Of a stretch of 64,000 nucleotides of DNA, positions 1-8,373 are shown one piece after another; positions within the stretch are counted from its first letter, which is position 1, and every line of letters starts with the position of its first letter. Source of the stretch: Gammaproteobacteria bacterium (GTDB lineage Bacteria > Pseudomonadota > Gammaproteobacteria > Arenicellales > UBA868). The notes under the pieces were generated by a model that saw only the letters and a list, made by a program, of their open reading frames with translations, had not been told where the DNA came from and searched no databases. The translations under genes and the position numbers were made by a program. The DNA is taken from contig JAKUQR010000009.1 in the NCBI GenBank assembly GCA_022450155.1, positions 57,348 through 121,347 of the forward strand, written 5' to 3'.

Positions 1-1
1 G

Positions 2-226
2 CAGTTCTCCGGCCGAGTCATCGGTACGAAACTTGTTAACCCTGATTTTTGTGCGCTGGCCCAGGCCTACGGTGCTCATGCAGAACGAGTTGAGGAAACC
101 GCGGCATTTCTACCGGCCCTGCGGCGTGGGCTCGAAATTTCAGGTCCCGCGCTGATAGAACTGATTGTCGATCCTGAGGCAATCACACCCAGCCGAACAT
201 TATCGGATCTGAAAGCCGGGGGATGA
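2..226 (+). CDS. Thiamine-diphosphate-dependent enzyme (acetolactate synthase-like), C-terminal fragment
   Basis: The reading frame is already open at the window edge and gives 74 residues before TGA. The residues match the tail of the C-terminal TPP-binding domain of the acetolactate synthase/benzoylformate decarboxylase superfamily: a stretch NPDFCALAQAYGA, then a PALIELIVDPEAITP ending, where these enzymes close the pyrophosphate-binding fold. The catalytic parts lie outside the window, so substrate and exact family member cannot be told. It converges on the lysJ-terminated operon with an 10-base gap, so it is not co-transcribed with that operon. Confidence is high for the superfamily and low for any specific reaction. 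Confidence 0.75.
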   Translation, partial: QFSGRVIGTKLVNPDFCALAQAYGAHAERVEETAAFLPALRRGLEISGPALIELIVDPEAITPSRTLSDLKAGG

Positions 227-236
227 TCGAAACGGG

Positions 237-1382
237 TTAGGCGAGTACCAAGCGCAGCTTATCGATCACCGTGTCGAGCTGTGCTTCAGTGATGACCAGC
301 GGCGGCAGCAGCCGGATCACGGTAGGTCCGGCTGGCAGCGCCAGTATGCCCTGGTCCAGCAGGGCCTGCAGATAGGGAGTGGCCTTTTCCTTGAGTTCAA
401 TACCGATCATCAGGCCGATCTGGCGTACATCTCTGACCCGTTCCGGCAGGTGAGCGCCAAACTGGCTAGCAAAATAATTACCCCGTACCCTGGCTTGTTC
501 TGCCAGTTGCTGGGTCTGCATGAATTCAATGGCGGCGAGTGCTGCGGCGCAGGCCAAGGGGTTACCACCGAAGGTCGAGCCATGAGCACCTATGCCGGGA
601 TCGACACGCGCAGAGCACACGACAGCACCCATGGGGACGCCACCAGCAATCCCTTTGGCCAGGCACAGCATGTCCGGCGAAAGGTCATGATGCTGGCAGG
701 CAAAGAAAGCACCAGTACGACAGAAGCCGGTCTGCACTTCGTCAATGATGAGAAGCACCCCCCGGTCATCGCATAACTGACGAGCCGCTGCCAGGTAATC
801 TGCGTTGGCTGGACGGACACCACCCTCACCCTGAACAGGTTCCAAAATGATGGCCGCGGTATTGTCATCGATGGCTGCGTCTAACTTATCGATGTTGTTA
901 AGGGGAACAAAGCTGCAGTTCGGTAGCAAAGGTTCAAACGCGTCACGGTATTTAAATGTTGCACTGAGTGCGCCCAGCGTGCGTCCGTGAAATCCGCGCA
1001 TCGCCGTTACCAGCCCGCTGCGCCCGGTCGTTTTTCGTGCAAACTTGATCGCCGCTTCAATGCTTTCCGTGCCAGAGTTGCAGAGAAACACGCGCTCCAG
1101 ACCGGGCGGTGTAATCTCGACCAGTTTTTTCATCAACTGCCCGCGCGTGTTATTGAAAAATATACCTGGGCAGGTGATCAGGCTTTCTGCCTGGTGCGCA
1201 AGAGCAGTCGCTACGGCTGGATTGGCGTGACCAATGTTGGCAACACCTACACCAGCCGTACAGTCCAGATACTCATTTCCCTGATCATCCCATAACAAGG
1301 CACCTTCACCCCGAACGATGGTCACACCCCGCCGGGGATAGACCGGTAAAGCGAAGCGTTCTTCGTAATCTCTACCGTTCAT
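237..1382 (-). CDS. lysJ: LysJ/ArgD-type aminotransferase of the LysW carrier pathway
   Basis: A fold-type I, class III PLP aminotransferase of 381 residues, the usual length for acetylornithine/[LysW]-semialdehyde aminotransferases. Visible features are NSGTES (residues 102-107, phosphate binding), IDEVQTG with the pyridine-nitrogen aspartate at about 214, the Schiff-base lysine 243 in LAKGIAGG, and STFGGNPLA after it. By context it transfers the amino group from glutamate to the carrier-bound semialdehyde made by LysY, giving LysW-bound lysine, ornithine or a related diamine. It is the last gene of the operon and its ATG overlaps the lysZ stop by four bases. Sequence alone cannot separate a LysJ role from ArgD; the assignment to the carrier pathway rests on the operon. 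Confidence 0.88.
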   Translation of the reverse strand: MNGRDYEERFALPVYPRRGVTIVRGEGALLWDDQGNEYLDCTAGVGVANIGHANPAVATALAHQAESLITCPGIFFNNTRGQLMKKLVEITPPGLERVFLCNSGTESIEAAIKFARKTTGRSGLVTAMRGFHGRTLGALSATFKYRDAFEPLLPNCSFVPLNNIDKLDAAIDDNTAAIILEPVQGEGGVRPANADYLAAARQLCDDRGVLLIIDEVQTGFCRTGAFFACQHHDLSPDMLCLAKGIAGGVPMGAVVCSARVDPGIGAHGSTFGGNPLACAAALAAIEFMQTQQLAEQARVRGNYFASQFGAHLPERVRDVRQIGLMIGIELKEKATPYLQALLDQGILALPAGPTVIRLLPPLVITEAQLDTVIDKLRLVLA

Positions 1383-2170
1383 CGAATTATCGTTCCACAG
1401 CCTGCCAGTGCATCCCGAACGGGGTGTTCTACTCGGCCGTCTGCGATAACCACCTCTGCTGCACCAGCGGTGAAGAGGGTGCGTAAAGCCAGCATTTTAC
1501 GTTTCATACGGCCTTCTACCTGCTGTTCGCGCTGCGCCAACTCTGCTTGACTCATCTGGGGTACCAGACTCGACGGATCTTTCCGATTATCAAGAAAGCC
1601 GGGGGCCTCAATCAACTGCAGAATTCTGGTCGCATTGAGCCCTTTCTGCAGAACATTTACGATGTCATCGTTTTCAGAGTTGATGGCATGGCCTTGTTCG
1701 TCGATGATGGGTATGCTGATCACGGGGCGGTATTCGTGTTTCAGCAACAGTTCCAGCAGGGTGGTATTTGCGGAACGGGGTTTGCCAGAAAAATCCCGCT
1801 TAAGGATTGTTTTGCCCCCCTCCCGAACTCGAATACCGCGATTTCTTTCGCCCTGAATGAGGCGGCCATCCAGACCACTGAGGCCGATCGCGTTGACACC
1901 TTGGCGTTGGCAAAGCTCGACAAAACGACGGTTGCGAAGGCCAGCATAGGTCATCATGATGAGGTCTATGGCTGACTCGTCAGAATAAACACTGGTATAG
2001 CCAGACAGTGAAGTCAGCTCCTGTTTGGTCATCGCCAGACGTTCGCCGATACTGTCGCGCAGTGCGTTGGCTCCAAGTATCACAACAAACGGGTCATCTA
2101 ACGCGGCAAGATCGTTCACGACGCCTGGAATATTGATATCGGCGCCACCACCGACTTTGATAATCAACAT
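1379..2170 (-). CDS. lysZ: LysZ-like carrier-bound amino acid kinase, divergent substrate site
   Basis: An amino acid kinase-family protein of 263 residues, related to [LysW]-aminoadipate/glutamate kinase and N-acetylglutamate kinase. It begins with the usual nucleotide-site motif KVGGG and keeps the LysZ-type block NAIGLSGLDGRL and the GRMKRKM and ADGRVEHP motifs near the C terminus. It should phosphorylate the side-chain carboxylate of the LysW-bound amino acid, the substrate for LysY. Two things are odd. The family's HGG motif after strand 2 reads LGAN here, and the arginine that follows (R-x-T-D in relatives) is valine in SVYSD. Both positions contact the acyl substrate in the family, so the bound substrate may differ. 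It starts two bases after the amidotransferase-like gene. Confidence 0.85.
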   Translation of the reverse strand: MLIIKVGGGADINIPGVVNDLAALDDPFVVILGANALRDSIGERLAMTKQELTSLSGYTSVYSDESAIDLIMMTYAGLRNRRFVELCQRQGVNAIGLSGLDGRLIQGERNRGIRVREGGKTILKRDFSGKPRSANTTLLELLLKHEYRPVISIPIIDEQGHAINSENDDIVNVLQKGLNATRILQLIEAPGFLDNRKDPSSLVPQMSQAELAQREQQVEGRMKRKMLALRTLFTAGAAEVVIADGRVEHPVRDALAGCGTIIR

Positions 2171-2172
2171 GT

Positions 2173-2808
2173 TTAAAGTGTCAAGATGCTGCGGTTACTA
2201 ATAGGTTGCCACCGGATCCTGCCGGGGTAGGGTTCGGAGCAGACAATGTCGGCCGTTCCTTCCTGTCCACGGTACATCTGAAAGTATGCCTGATTTTCAT
2301 TGTACAAGGTGGCGAGGTGCGAAGACGTTGTATCGGCAATAATCAAATTCATGGCACGCACGTAGCGGGTTCTTTTTTCGATGATCGCAGTGCCTCTGGT
2401 CAGGGCCTTGAGTCGATCACCATGGTCAAATCGTTTGACGTAGTTGAAGATCTTTTCCGCGCCGATGCGCCCTTCCTCCTTGATCCGCACACCGTGGAGT
2501 TGACCGTTGAATACAAATACCCGCTTACCGTCGAAAAACGGCATGTTATTTTCAACCGCAATTCCCTCATCTCGAAAAGCGCTTCGGGCATGAGCGACAA
2601 GCAGAGTAGTGGCGCCGAATTGTGAGATGTCATCCTGCCAGATGGGTGAGATATTCCGGTAGATTTGCCACTGATTGTCTTGAAGCCAGGCACAACCCCA
2701 GCCGTGTCCCTGATATTCTGAGCTGTCGCGTGATAATGCAGCGAAATGCAGCAGGTGGTCGGAAATCCGGAAAGGTTGTGCAGCATGCACCCACAGTAAA
2801 CGACACAT
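2173..2808 (-). CDS. Class-II glutamine amidotransferase/EgtC-like Ntn hydrolase inside the LysW operon
   Basis: 211 residues from the ATG at 2808. An in-frame ATG lies 63 bases upstream, but the 2808 start is chosen because it puts cysteine at position 2 (MCRLLW), as needed for an N-terminal-nucleophile amidohydrolase after Met removal. Supporting motifs are GHGWG (34-38), AHARSAF (72-78, position of the substrate-binding arginine) and FNG (100-102, oxyanion-hole Asn-Gly). There is no synthetase or isomerase domain, as in EgtC, which cleaves a gamma-glutamyl amide. It lies ten bases after lysY and two before lysZ, so it is a true operon member. Inference: because the LysW cargo is linked to the side-chain carboxylate of a C-terminal glutamate, this enzyme could release the product in place of LysK. 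Glutamine-dependent amidation is the alternative. Confidence 0.85.
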   Translation of the reverse strand: MCRLLWVHAAQPFRISDHLLHFAALSRDSSEYQGHGWGCAWLQDNQWQIYRNISPIWQDDISQFGATTLLVAHARSAFRDEGIAVENNMPFFDGKRVFVFNGQLHGVRIKEEGRIGAEKIFNYVKRFDHGDRLKALTRGTAIIEKRTRYVRAMNLIIADTTSSHLATLYNENQAYFQMYRGQEGTADIVCSEPYPGRIRWQPISNRSILTL

Positions 2809-2818
2809 CGGCAGGTTG

Positions 2819-3844
2819 TCAGATAGGATGCAGGCCCGGAAATTCGAGGCCACAGGTCTCGTCAAATCCATGCATAAGGTTGAAACACTGTATGGCCTGT
2901 CCAGCGGCGCCCTTCATCAAGTTGTCGATAGCGCTGATGACCACCAGTCTGTTGGACGAGGCATCCCGCTCGAACCCGATATCGCAGTAGTTGGTACCTG
3001 CCAGGAGTTTGGGTTCTGGATAGCGATGGATGCCACTGCGTTCTTTAACGATCCGTATAAAAGGTTCCTCTGAATAGTCCTCGCGGTATATTTTCCATAC
3101 TGCTTTTTCGTCCAAATCATCGTTCAAAAAGACATGGCAGGTCGCAAGGATACCGCGCACCATCTCGATAGAGGTTGCAGAAAAATGAATTGCGATATCA
3201 CCGAGCACCTGTTTCATTTCGCCCACATGTCGGTGGCCCGTAGGTTGGTAGGATCGCACCGCCCCACTGCGCTCCGGGTGGTGTGAAGCATCGCTCCCTG
3301 TATTACCGCCTTCACTAGAGCCCGCTTTGACTTCGATGACAACAGACTCAACCAAATTGCGCCGCACGAGTGGACGTACAGCCAGCGTACTGGCAGTGGC
3401 GTTGCAACCGGCGCAGGCGACCTGATCTGCCTGCATGATGTTTTCACGGTTGAATTCCGGCACGCCATAAGCAAAAGTGCCAAGTAGGTCAGGGCGTAAA
3501 TGTGGCCGGCCATACCATCGCATATAGCTTTCAGCATCGGTCAGCCTGAAATCAGCACTGAGGTCAATCAGTCGCGGAGCCAGTGTCTGAAAACGGTCTA
3601 TGCTGGCCATGATTTCTCCATGCGGCAGACAGAGAAACAACAGATCACATGACTCAAGTTCATTCACTGCACAGAACTTCAGCCGAGTTATGCCGCGCAG
3701 ATTGGGATGGGCATTATGAACAAACTTTCCAGCAGATCGTTCTGAGGTGACCTGCTGCACTGTGCTTTCGGAGTGAAACAGTAGCAGCCGCAACAATTCG
3801 CCACCGGTGTAGCCAGAACCTCCGACAATGGATACGCGAATCAC
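2819..3844 (-). CDS. lysY: LysY/ArgC-type semialdehyde dehydrogenase of the LysW pathway
   Basis: 341 residues, family of N-acetyl-gamma-glutamyl-phosphate reductases and [LysW]-aminoadipyl-phosphate reductases. The N-terminal Rossmann motif [14 protein letters not shown] (residues 8-21) binds NADP. The catalytic cysteine is C147 in the [10 protein letters not shown] segment, which has the LysY-like AGCNATA form rather than the NPGCYPTA form of ArgC. The TGHRHVGEM segment (202-210) supplies the active-site histidine. It reduces the acyl phosphate made by LysZ to the carrier-bound semialdehyde. The start is GTG, overlapping the lysX stop as GTGA, which implies coupled translation. Confidence 0.88.
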   Translation of the reverse strand: MIRVSIVGGSGYTGGELLRLLLFHSESTVQQVTSERSAGKFVHNAHPNLRGITRLKFCAVNELESCDLLFLCLPHGEIMASIDRFQTLAPRLIDLSADFRLTDAESYMRWYGRPHLRPDLLGTFAYGVPEFNRENIMQADQVACAGCNATASTLAVRPLVRRNLVESVVIEVKAGSSEGGNTGSDASHHPERSGAVRSYQPTGHRHVGEMKQVLGDIAIHFSATSIEMVRGILATCHVFLNDDLDEKAVWKIYREDYSEEPFIRIVKERSGIHRYPEPKLLAGTNYCDIGFERDASSNRLVVISAIDNLMKGAAGQAIQCFNLMHGFDETCGLEFPGLHPI

Positions 3845-4674
3845 CTTAGTTGTTCCAGTACATATTCGACAACACGGCCGGGAATATTAACTCCCGTAGA
3901 TTCAATGCTATTCCTGAATTCCATAGTGTAGTTGACTTCATTGACCAGCAGGCCTTCTGTTGATTCAAAGAGGTCGACAGCAAGCACGCCGCCGCCTACT
4001 GCATATGCCGCAGCGACCGAAAGCGATGCGATCTCGTCGGTTACCGGGCAATTGGTTGCGACGGCACCTCGCGCTGTATTGGTGATCCAATGAGACGAAC
4101 TGCGATAGATCGCCGCAATACAGTCGTTGCCGACCACGAAACTGCGTATATCCCTACCTTGTTTCTCGACGTATTTCTGGATGTAGAAAATCGAGTGATG
4201 GTAGCTGCCAAGAACTGTTTTGTGTTCGAGGATCGATTCGGCAGACTCGCGGTCATTGACTTTGGCTAACAAGCGGCCCCATGAGCCGACCGCAGGTTTT
4301 AGTACTACCGGGTACCCCAGTTCCTCTATTGCCACCAGCGCTGAATCTTCAGTAAAAGCAACGCGAACCGATGGTTGGGCCAGACCAGCTTCTTTTAACG
4401 CAAGAGAGGTCAGAATCTTATCACCGCATACCCGAGCAACTTCGGATGAATTAATACAGCGAATACCGAGGCTCTCGAAAAGCCGCAGTCCATGCATAGC
4501 GCGGGAATGATTGATACAGCGTTCTACGACAATATCAATATCGGGGATCGACTCAAGGTCAAAAGTCAGTTTTCGATCATCAAGCATTATGGGCGTGACA
4601 TTCCGTTGCCTGAACTCGTCAATCAGAAGTTTTTCCTCCTTCCTGATCAGCGAGTGAAGGAAGCCTACTCTCAT
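3841..4674 (-). CDS. lysX: LysX/ArgX ATP-grasp ligase that loads the LysW carrier
   Basis: 277 residues, an ATP-grasp enzyme close to Thermus LysX. The central ATP-binding stretch [15 protein letters not shown] (125-139), [14 protein letters not shown] (164-177) and the metal- and substrate-site segment [10 protein letters not shown] (244-253) are all present, as is [14 protein letters not shown] [11 protein letters not shown] (193-203). It should ligate the alpha-amino group of glutamate or 2-aminoadipate to the side chain of the last glutamate of LysW, using ATP. The Thermus enzyme has NEVNHTMEF where this has NEVNYTMEF. The substrate (glutamate, aminoadipate or another acid) cannot be read with certainty. 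The ATG overlaps the lysW stop as ATGA. Confidence 0.9.
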   Translation of the reverse strand: MRVGFLHSLIRKEEKLLIDEFRQRNVTPIMLDDRKLTFDLESIPDIDIVVERCINHSRAMHGLRLFESLGIRCINSSEVARVCGDKILTSLALKEAGLAQPSVRVAFTEDSALVAIEELGYPVVLKPAVGSWGRLLAKVNDRESAESILEHKTVLGSYHHSIFYIQKYVEKQGRDIRSFVVGNDCIAAIYRSSSHWITNTARGAVATNCPVTDEIASLSVAAAYAVGGGVLAVDLFESTEGLLVNEVNYTMEFRNSIESTGVNIPGRVVEYVLEQLR

Positions 4675-4835
4675 TCTCCCCAGTCCTCCTCGGTCTCTGG
4701 TGCTTCAGCGAGTGTTGGTGGATTGAGTTCAGTGACTTCCAGTTCAGAGCCACAGTCGGGACACTCCAATAGTTCTCCGACGACAGTATCGGTTGCCAGC
4801 GTAATCTGGGCACCGCATACGGGGCATTCACTCAT
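4671..4835 (-). CDS. lysW: LysW amino-group carrier protein
   Basis: The ATG at 4835 is chosen over an upstream ATG at 4871 because it has a GGAG Shine-Dalgarno seven bases before it and gives exactly 54 residues, the length of Thermus LysW. The protein has an N-terminal zinc ribbon (CPVCG at 4-8 and CPDCG at 25-29), an acidic C-terminal half, and the diagnostic C-terminal EDWGE. The last glutamate is where LysX attaches the amino acid through an isopeptide bond; the acidic surface presents the cargo to LysZ, LysY and LysJ. It is the first gene of the operon, so the carrier is encoded ahead of its ligase. Confidence 0.93.
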   Translation of the reverse strand: MSECPVCGAQITLATDTVVGELLECPDCGSELEVTELNPPTLAEAPETEEDWGE

Positions 4836-5136
4836 AAGTTTTCTCCGATTGTAATCACAGTTCAGATCCATTGCATAAAATGAAATCTCTGATTTTAGTG
4901 GCGGCCTATTCTAGTGTGACGCTCGTGTCAGGGCGAGTGATCCAGATTATCATCGCATCTGGCGCAGCTATGTGCCAAATCTGGACCAGCCCAGGTAATG
5001 CCACGGCAGGTCTTATCTGTTTAAATGAAGGTTTTGGCCGTGCGTCATATTGCAAAACCGGTTGTGAATCCCGCCTGCTGGTTTTGCTGTTTCTGCGCAG
5101 CGGGGCCAGTTTACCCACAGGTAAAGGAAAATAACG
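4836..5136. promoter_or_regulatory. Divergent promoter region between the lysW operon and the MazG-like gene, with ATCTGG half-sites
   Basis: No gene is seen in these 301 bases. They must hold the promoter of the lysW operon and that of the MazG-like gene. A weak -10-like TAGAAT can be read on the minus strand at 4908-4913, without a convincing -35 box. Between them lie an inverted repeat, CCAGAT (4942-4947) and ATCTGG (4957-4962), and a further ATCTGG at 4979-4984, 22 bases (two helical turns) on. This could be an operator, but short repeats arise by chance. The MazG-like gene has a good ribosome site, AAGGAAAA, at about 5124-5131. Confidence 0.35.
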
Positions 5137-5487
5137 GTGGATACCTTTCTTCAGCAACTCAGTAGTGATATCGAAGCTTTTGTCTCGGCACGAGACTGGC
5201 ACCAGTTTCACTCACCCAAGAACCTTTCGATGGCCTTGAGTGTTGAAGCAGCTGAACTTGTAGAACATTTTCAGTGGTTGACGGCTGACCAGAGCGAAGA
5301 CTTGTCTGACGATCAGTGTCAGGCGGTTGGCGAAGAGTTAGCCGATATTCTGATCTATACCTTGATGGTGGCCCGGCGTTTGGGAATTGATCTGGAACAG
5401 GCGACGGTCAATAAGATGAAACAGAACCGCCGCAAGTACCCGATCGAGAAGGCCCGGGGCCTGACCGCCAAGTACACCGAGCTCTAA
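5137..5487 (+). CDS. MazG-like nucleotide pyrophosphohydrolase (RS21-C6/dCTPase type)
   Basis: 116 residues from GTG at 5137, preceded by AAGGAAAA. The sequence matches the all-alpha NTP pyrophosphatase family: SVEAAELVEHFQW (about 35-47) carries the ExxE metal motif, and EELADILIYTLMVARRLGID (about 70-89) carries the second ExxD motif. These small single-domain proteins hydrolyse dCTP and modified nucleoside triphosphates to the monophosphate and pyrophosphate, clearing the nucleotide pool. It is transcribed away from the lysW operon and there is no sign of a functional link to it. Substrate preference is unknown. Confidence 0.88.
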   Translation: MDTFLQQLSSDIEAFVSARDWHQFHSPKNLSMALSVEAAELVEHFQWLTADQSEDLSDDQCQAVGEELADILIYTLMVARRLGIDLEQATVNKMKQNRRKYPIEKARGLTAKYTEL

Positions 5488-5914
5488 GCAGGCCACACTG
5501 TCGATGCTCGACCTTGGCCGTTGCCCACTGGATAGGCCGGATCCTTCGGTCGGACAGTGAGTGGCTGGTGACCCGGCTAGGTACCGCCGGTACACACCAG
5601 CCCCTGGTACAGCGAGTGTTTTGATTATGTTTAGGGCTTCGGCGAGATCATTTCGGTCGACACGGACCTGGTCGGGCCTTACGGCCATTGTGCAGATCTC
5701 TCGCCTATCTTGGAAAGAGACCTGAAGGTGCGGCCGGTTAAATCGGCACGTGACGCGCAAGATGCACGAACTACAGGAGCAGTCATAACAATATCGCAAA
5801 AGCACTTAAGTCGTCGCACTAGCCTAGGTTATTCGGCATTGTGCATGTTGCCGCTATGGTTTTACTTGCCCTATCAAAGTTTGACCCTTTAAAAAAGCAC
5901 TATTAAGAATTGCC
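5488..5914. other. Intergenic stretch with no recognised gene
   Basis: 427 bases between the MazG-like gene and the 3' end of the CoA-transferase. A 155-codon minus-strand frame (5338-5805) covers part of it, but it runs through the MazG-like gene in antisense, is rich in Arg/Ser/Cys in a way typical of shadow frames, and matches nothing I recognise. No convincing terminator hairpin with a T tract, tRNA or repeat was found. It may be gene debris or simply spacer. Confidence 0.4.
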
Positions 5915-7129
5915 CTAAATCACGCCCTGTTCGCGGAGCCGATCGCACTCGGCGGTATCGAGGCCTAATAGTTCCTCAAGCACCTCCTCGGTGTGCTGGC
6001 CTAGCATGGGTGGTGCGTGCCGATAGGATACCTCCGTTACCGACATTTTCGATGGGCTGCCAATCAGACTGACCGGTTCGCCGGCGGCGGGATGGTCCAT
6101 TTCGATTCGCATGTCACGGGCTATGACTTGGGCATCGGCGAAAACCTGGTCGATGTTGTTGATGGGGCCGCAGGTGATTTTATTGTTCTCCAACTCTTTC
6201 AGCCAATAAGCCGATGGTTTTTGCTGCATCACCTCGTTGAGGATTTGGGTGAGTGCTTCACGGTTTTGCACGCGCGCTTTATTGGTGGCAAAACGTTCAT
6301 CATTGATCAGCTCGGGTACGCCAGCAAACTCGCAATATCGTTTGAACTGGTCGTCATTGCCAACAGCTACGATGATGTTACCGTCGGCAGTAGGGAAAAC
6401 CTGATAAGGCACAATATTTGGGTGTGCGTTGCCCAGTAGTCCCGGCACTTCCCCCGAAGTAAGGTAATTCAGGCCCTGGATCGATAACAAAGACACCTGG
6501 GTATCCAACAGGCTGATATCCAGATGCTGGCCTTCTCCAGTCACTTCGCGGTGTCGTAGTGCCGCATTGATGGATAGGGTTGCCCAGAGGCCCGCCGTCA
6601 AATCAGCAATGGGGATGCCAACGCGATGTGGCTCTCCGCCAGGTGGCCCGGTAATGCTCATGATGCCGCCCAGGCCTTGTGCCATGAAATCATATCCGGG
6701 TCGTTTGGCCTTAGGCCCAGTTTGACCAAATCCGGTGATTGAGCAATAAACGAGTCCTGGATTGTCGGTCTTGAGGCTCGCGTAATCGAGGCCGAATTTG
6801 GCGAGATTTCCGACCTTGAAATTTTCAGCTAGGACTTGGCATTGGTTGATCATTCGCTTGGCCAAGGACTGGCCCTGGGCACTGGTGAGGTTCAATGTTA
6901 CCGAGCGTTTGTTGCGGTTGGCAGAGAGGTAATAGCCGCTTTCGGTGGTTTCGATTCCATCTACGTCAAGTACAAACGGGGGGCCGTATTTTCGAGTATC
7001 GTCGCCAACTTCGGGCCGTTCGATCTTGATGATATCGGCGCCGAGATCGCCCAAGATCTGTGTGCAACTCGGTCCTGCCAAAACGCGCGTCAGATCGAAC
7101 ACGCGAATTCCAGTGAGCGGGCCGCTCAT
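5915..7129 (-). CDS. Class III (CaiB/BaiF) CoA-transferase
   Basis: 404 residues, typical of family III CoA-transferases such as formyl-CoA:oxalate CoA-transferase. It begins with LTGIRVFDLTRVLAGPSCTQ, has LGADIIKIERPEVGDDTR near residues 30-47, the NRNKRSVTLNL segment, and the GYDFMAQGLGG block. The catalytic aspartate is in GIPIADLTAGLWA (about residue 170). These enzymes move CoA between carboxylic acids through an aspartyl-CoA intermediate in the cytosol. It lies 294 bases downstream of meaB on the same strand, so it may activate the acid whose CoA ester the neighbouring B12 mutase rearranges; that link is inference. Acid specificity cannot be told from sequence. Confidence 0.9.
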   Translation of the reverse strand: MSGPLTGIRVFDLTRVLAGPSCTQILGDLGADIIKIERPEVGDDTRKYGPPFVLDVDGIETTESGYYLSANRNKRSVTLNLTSAQGQSLAKRMINQCQVLAENFKVGNLAKFGLDYASLKTDNPGLVYCSITGFGQTGPKAKRPGYDFMAQGLGGIMSITGPPGGEPHRVGIPIADLTAGLWATLSINAALRHREVTGEGQHLDISLLDTQVSLLSIQGLNYLTSGEVPGLLGNAHPNIVPYQVFPTADGNIIVAVGNDDQFKRYCEFAGVPELINDERFATNKARVQNREALTQILNEVMQQKPSAYWLKELENNKITCGPINNIDQVFADAQVIARDMRIEMDHPAAGEPVSLIGSPSKMSVTEVSYRHAPPMLGQHTEEVLEELLGLDTAECDRLREQGVI

Positions 7130-7423
7130 CGTGGCCTCGTGGCATTCAGTATCATTCAGGTTTTCCTAATTAAGTTCCAAAAATTTCTCGCAGCTGCGTT
7201 GGCGCACCTTTTTACCAATTCCTCTGCGCAAATCCCCGGCCGGTCCCAATTGGCGCAAACATAGTCAGCATCGAACATCCAAGCGGGGAAAGCGTCTGGG
7301 GAAGCTGTACAGATTCAGGTTCAAAGGACAGAGAATCCTATCGCATGAAAGTTGGAGATTCTAACCAATTGACTGGGGCGAGAAACGTTCGCAGTTGTTG
7401 ACTTGGGCAGGTTGGTTGGTCGA

Positions 7424-8371
7424 TCAGGTGTATTTCAGCTTGAGTACGTCGCGGGCGCTGTCCTCGAGGGAGCGTTCACCGCGCTCGAGGGTGTCGCAGA
7501 TCGCGTCGAGGTTACCGTCGCCGTGTCGCAGCAGCCGCTCCTGCAGCAGGGCGCCGGCCCGGCTCGCCAGCAGGCGGCGAGTACGCTCTCGCCGTCGCCT
7601 GGTGCTATCCCCACCGTCTTTTACTCCATGATAAACGATCGCGTCCACCAGCTCATCGAGTCCGCTGGCAGTCGTTGCTGTCGTCTGCAAAACCGGCACC
7701 TGGCCGTGCACAGGCGGTCGAAGCGCCAGCATCGCCTTGAGTTGTTGAACCGTTAGATCGGCACCTGCCAGGTCTGCTTTGTTGACGACCAGAATGTCAG
7801 CTATCTCAAGCACTCCAGCTTTCAGTGTCTGGACATGGTCTCCCATTCCCGGCGCACACAGAACGACTATGGTCTGCGCTATTTCAGCGATCTCGATTTC
7901 AGACTGGCCAGTACCTACAGTTTCCAGGATGATGCGGCCAAAGCCTGCGAATTCAAGAATATCGATGATGCTGTGAACGGCGGGAGTAAGGCCTCCGAGA
8001 TGACCTCGCGTGGAAAGCGATCGAATAAATACGCCATCATCAGCATTGTGACTGTGCATACGCAGTCGATCACCCAGAATTGCGCCACCGCTGATCGGAC
8101 TCGACGGATCCACAGCAACAACGGCGACAGTGTGTGAAAGTCTCCTTAGCGTGGAAATCAGCCCGTCGATGAGCGTGGATTTACCCGATCCTGGTGGTCC
8201 GGTGATACCGATGATCTGCGCGTGGCCGGTGTGCGGCCCGATTTCCTGGCACAGGCCGGTGATCCGGGCCTGATCGGTTTCGGCGAGGGTGATCGCCCGG
8301 CCAATTGCGCGACGGTCACCGGCTTTCAGCGCGCGGATCAGTGATCTTGGTTTTGATTCCAGGACGTCCAA
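7424..8371 (-). CDS. meaB: MeaB/ArgK-type G-protein chaperone of the B12 mutase
   Basis: 315 residues. P-loop GITGPPGSGKST (55-66), the ETVGTGQSE segment (150-158, the MeaB form of the G3 region) and NKAD (197-200) identify the SIMIBI-class GTPase that gates adenosylcobalamin loading and protects acyl-CoA mutases from inactivation. The gene begins two bases after the mutase stop. The only start in reach is TTG at 8371 (or CTG at 8377, directly before an in-frame TGA), so it is probably translated by coupling. Its partner is most likely the adjacent mutase rather than a remote methylmalonyl-CoA mutase. Confidence 0.92.
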   Translation of the reverse strand: MDVLESKPRSLIRALKAGDRRAIGRAITLAETDQARITGLCQEIGPHTGHAQIIGITGPPGSGKSTLIDGLISTLRRLSHTVAVVAVDPSSPISGGAILGDRLRMHSHNADDGVFIRSLSTRGHLGGLTPAVHSIIDILEFAGFGRIILETVGTGQSEIEIAEIAQTIVVLCAPGMGDHVQTLKAGVLEIADILVVNKADLAGADLTVQQLKAMLALRPPVHGQVPVLQTTATTASGLDELVDAIVYHGVKDGGDSTRRRRERTRRLLASRAGALLQERLLRHGDGNLDAICDTLERGERSLEDSARDVLKLKYT

Positions 8372-8373
8372 AT

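Noticed and set aside
4836..4871. Upstream ATG at 4871 as the lysW start
   Set aside because: The 4835 start has a Shine-Dalgarno and gives the exact family length of 54 residues.
5338..5805. 155-codon minus-strand frame across the MazG-like gene and the gap after it
   Set aside because: Runs antisense through a clear gene, has no recognisable motif, and reads like a shadow frame.
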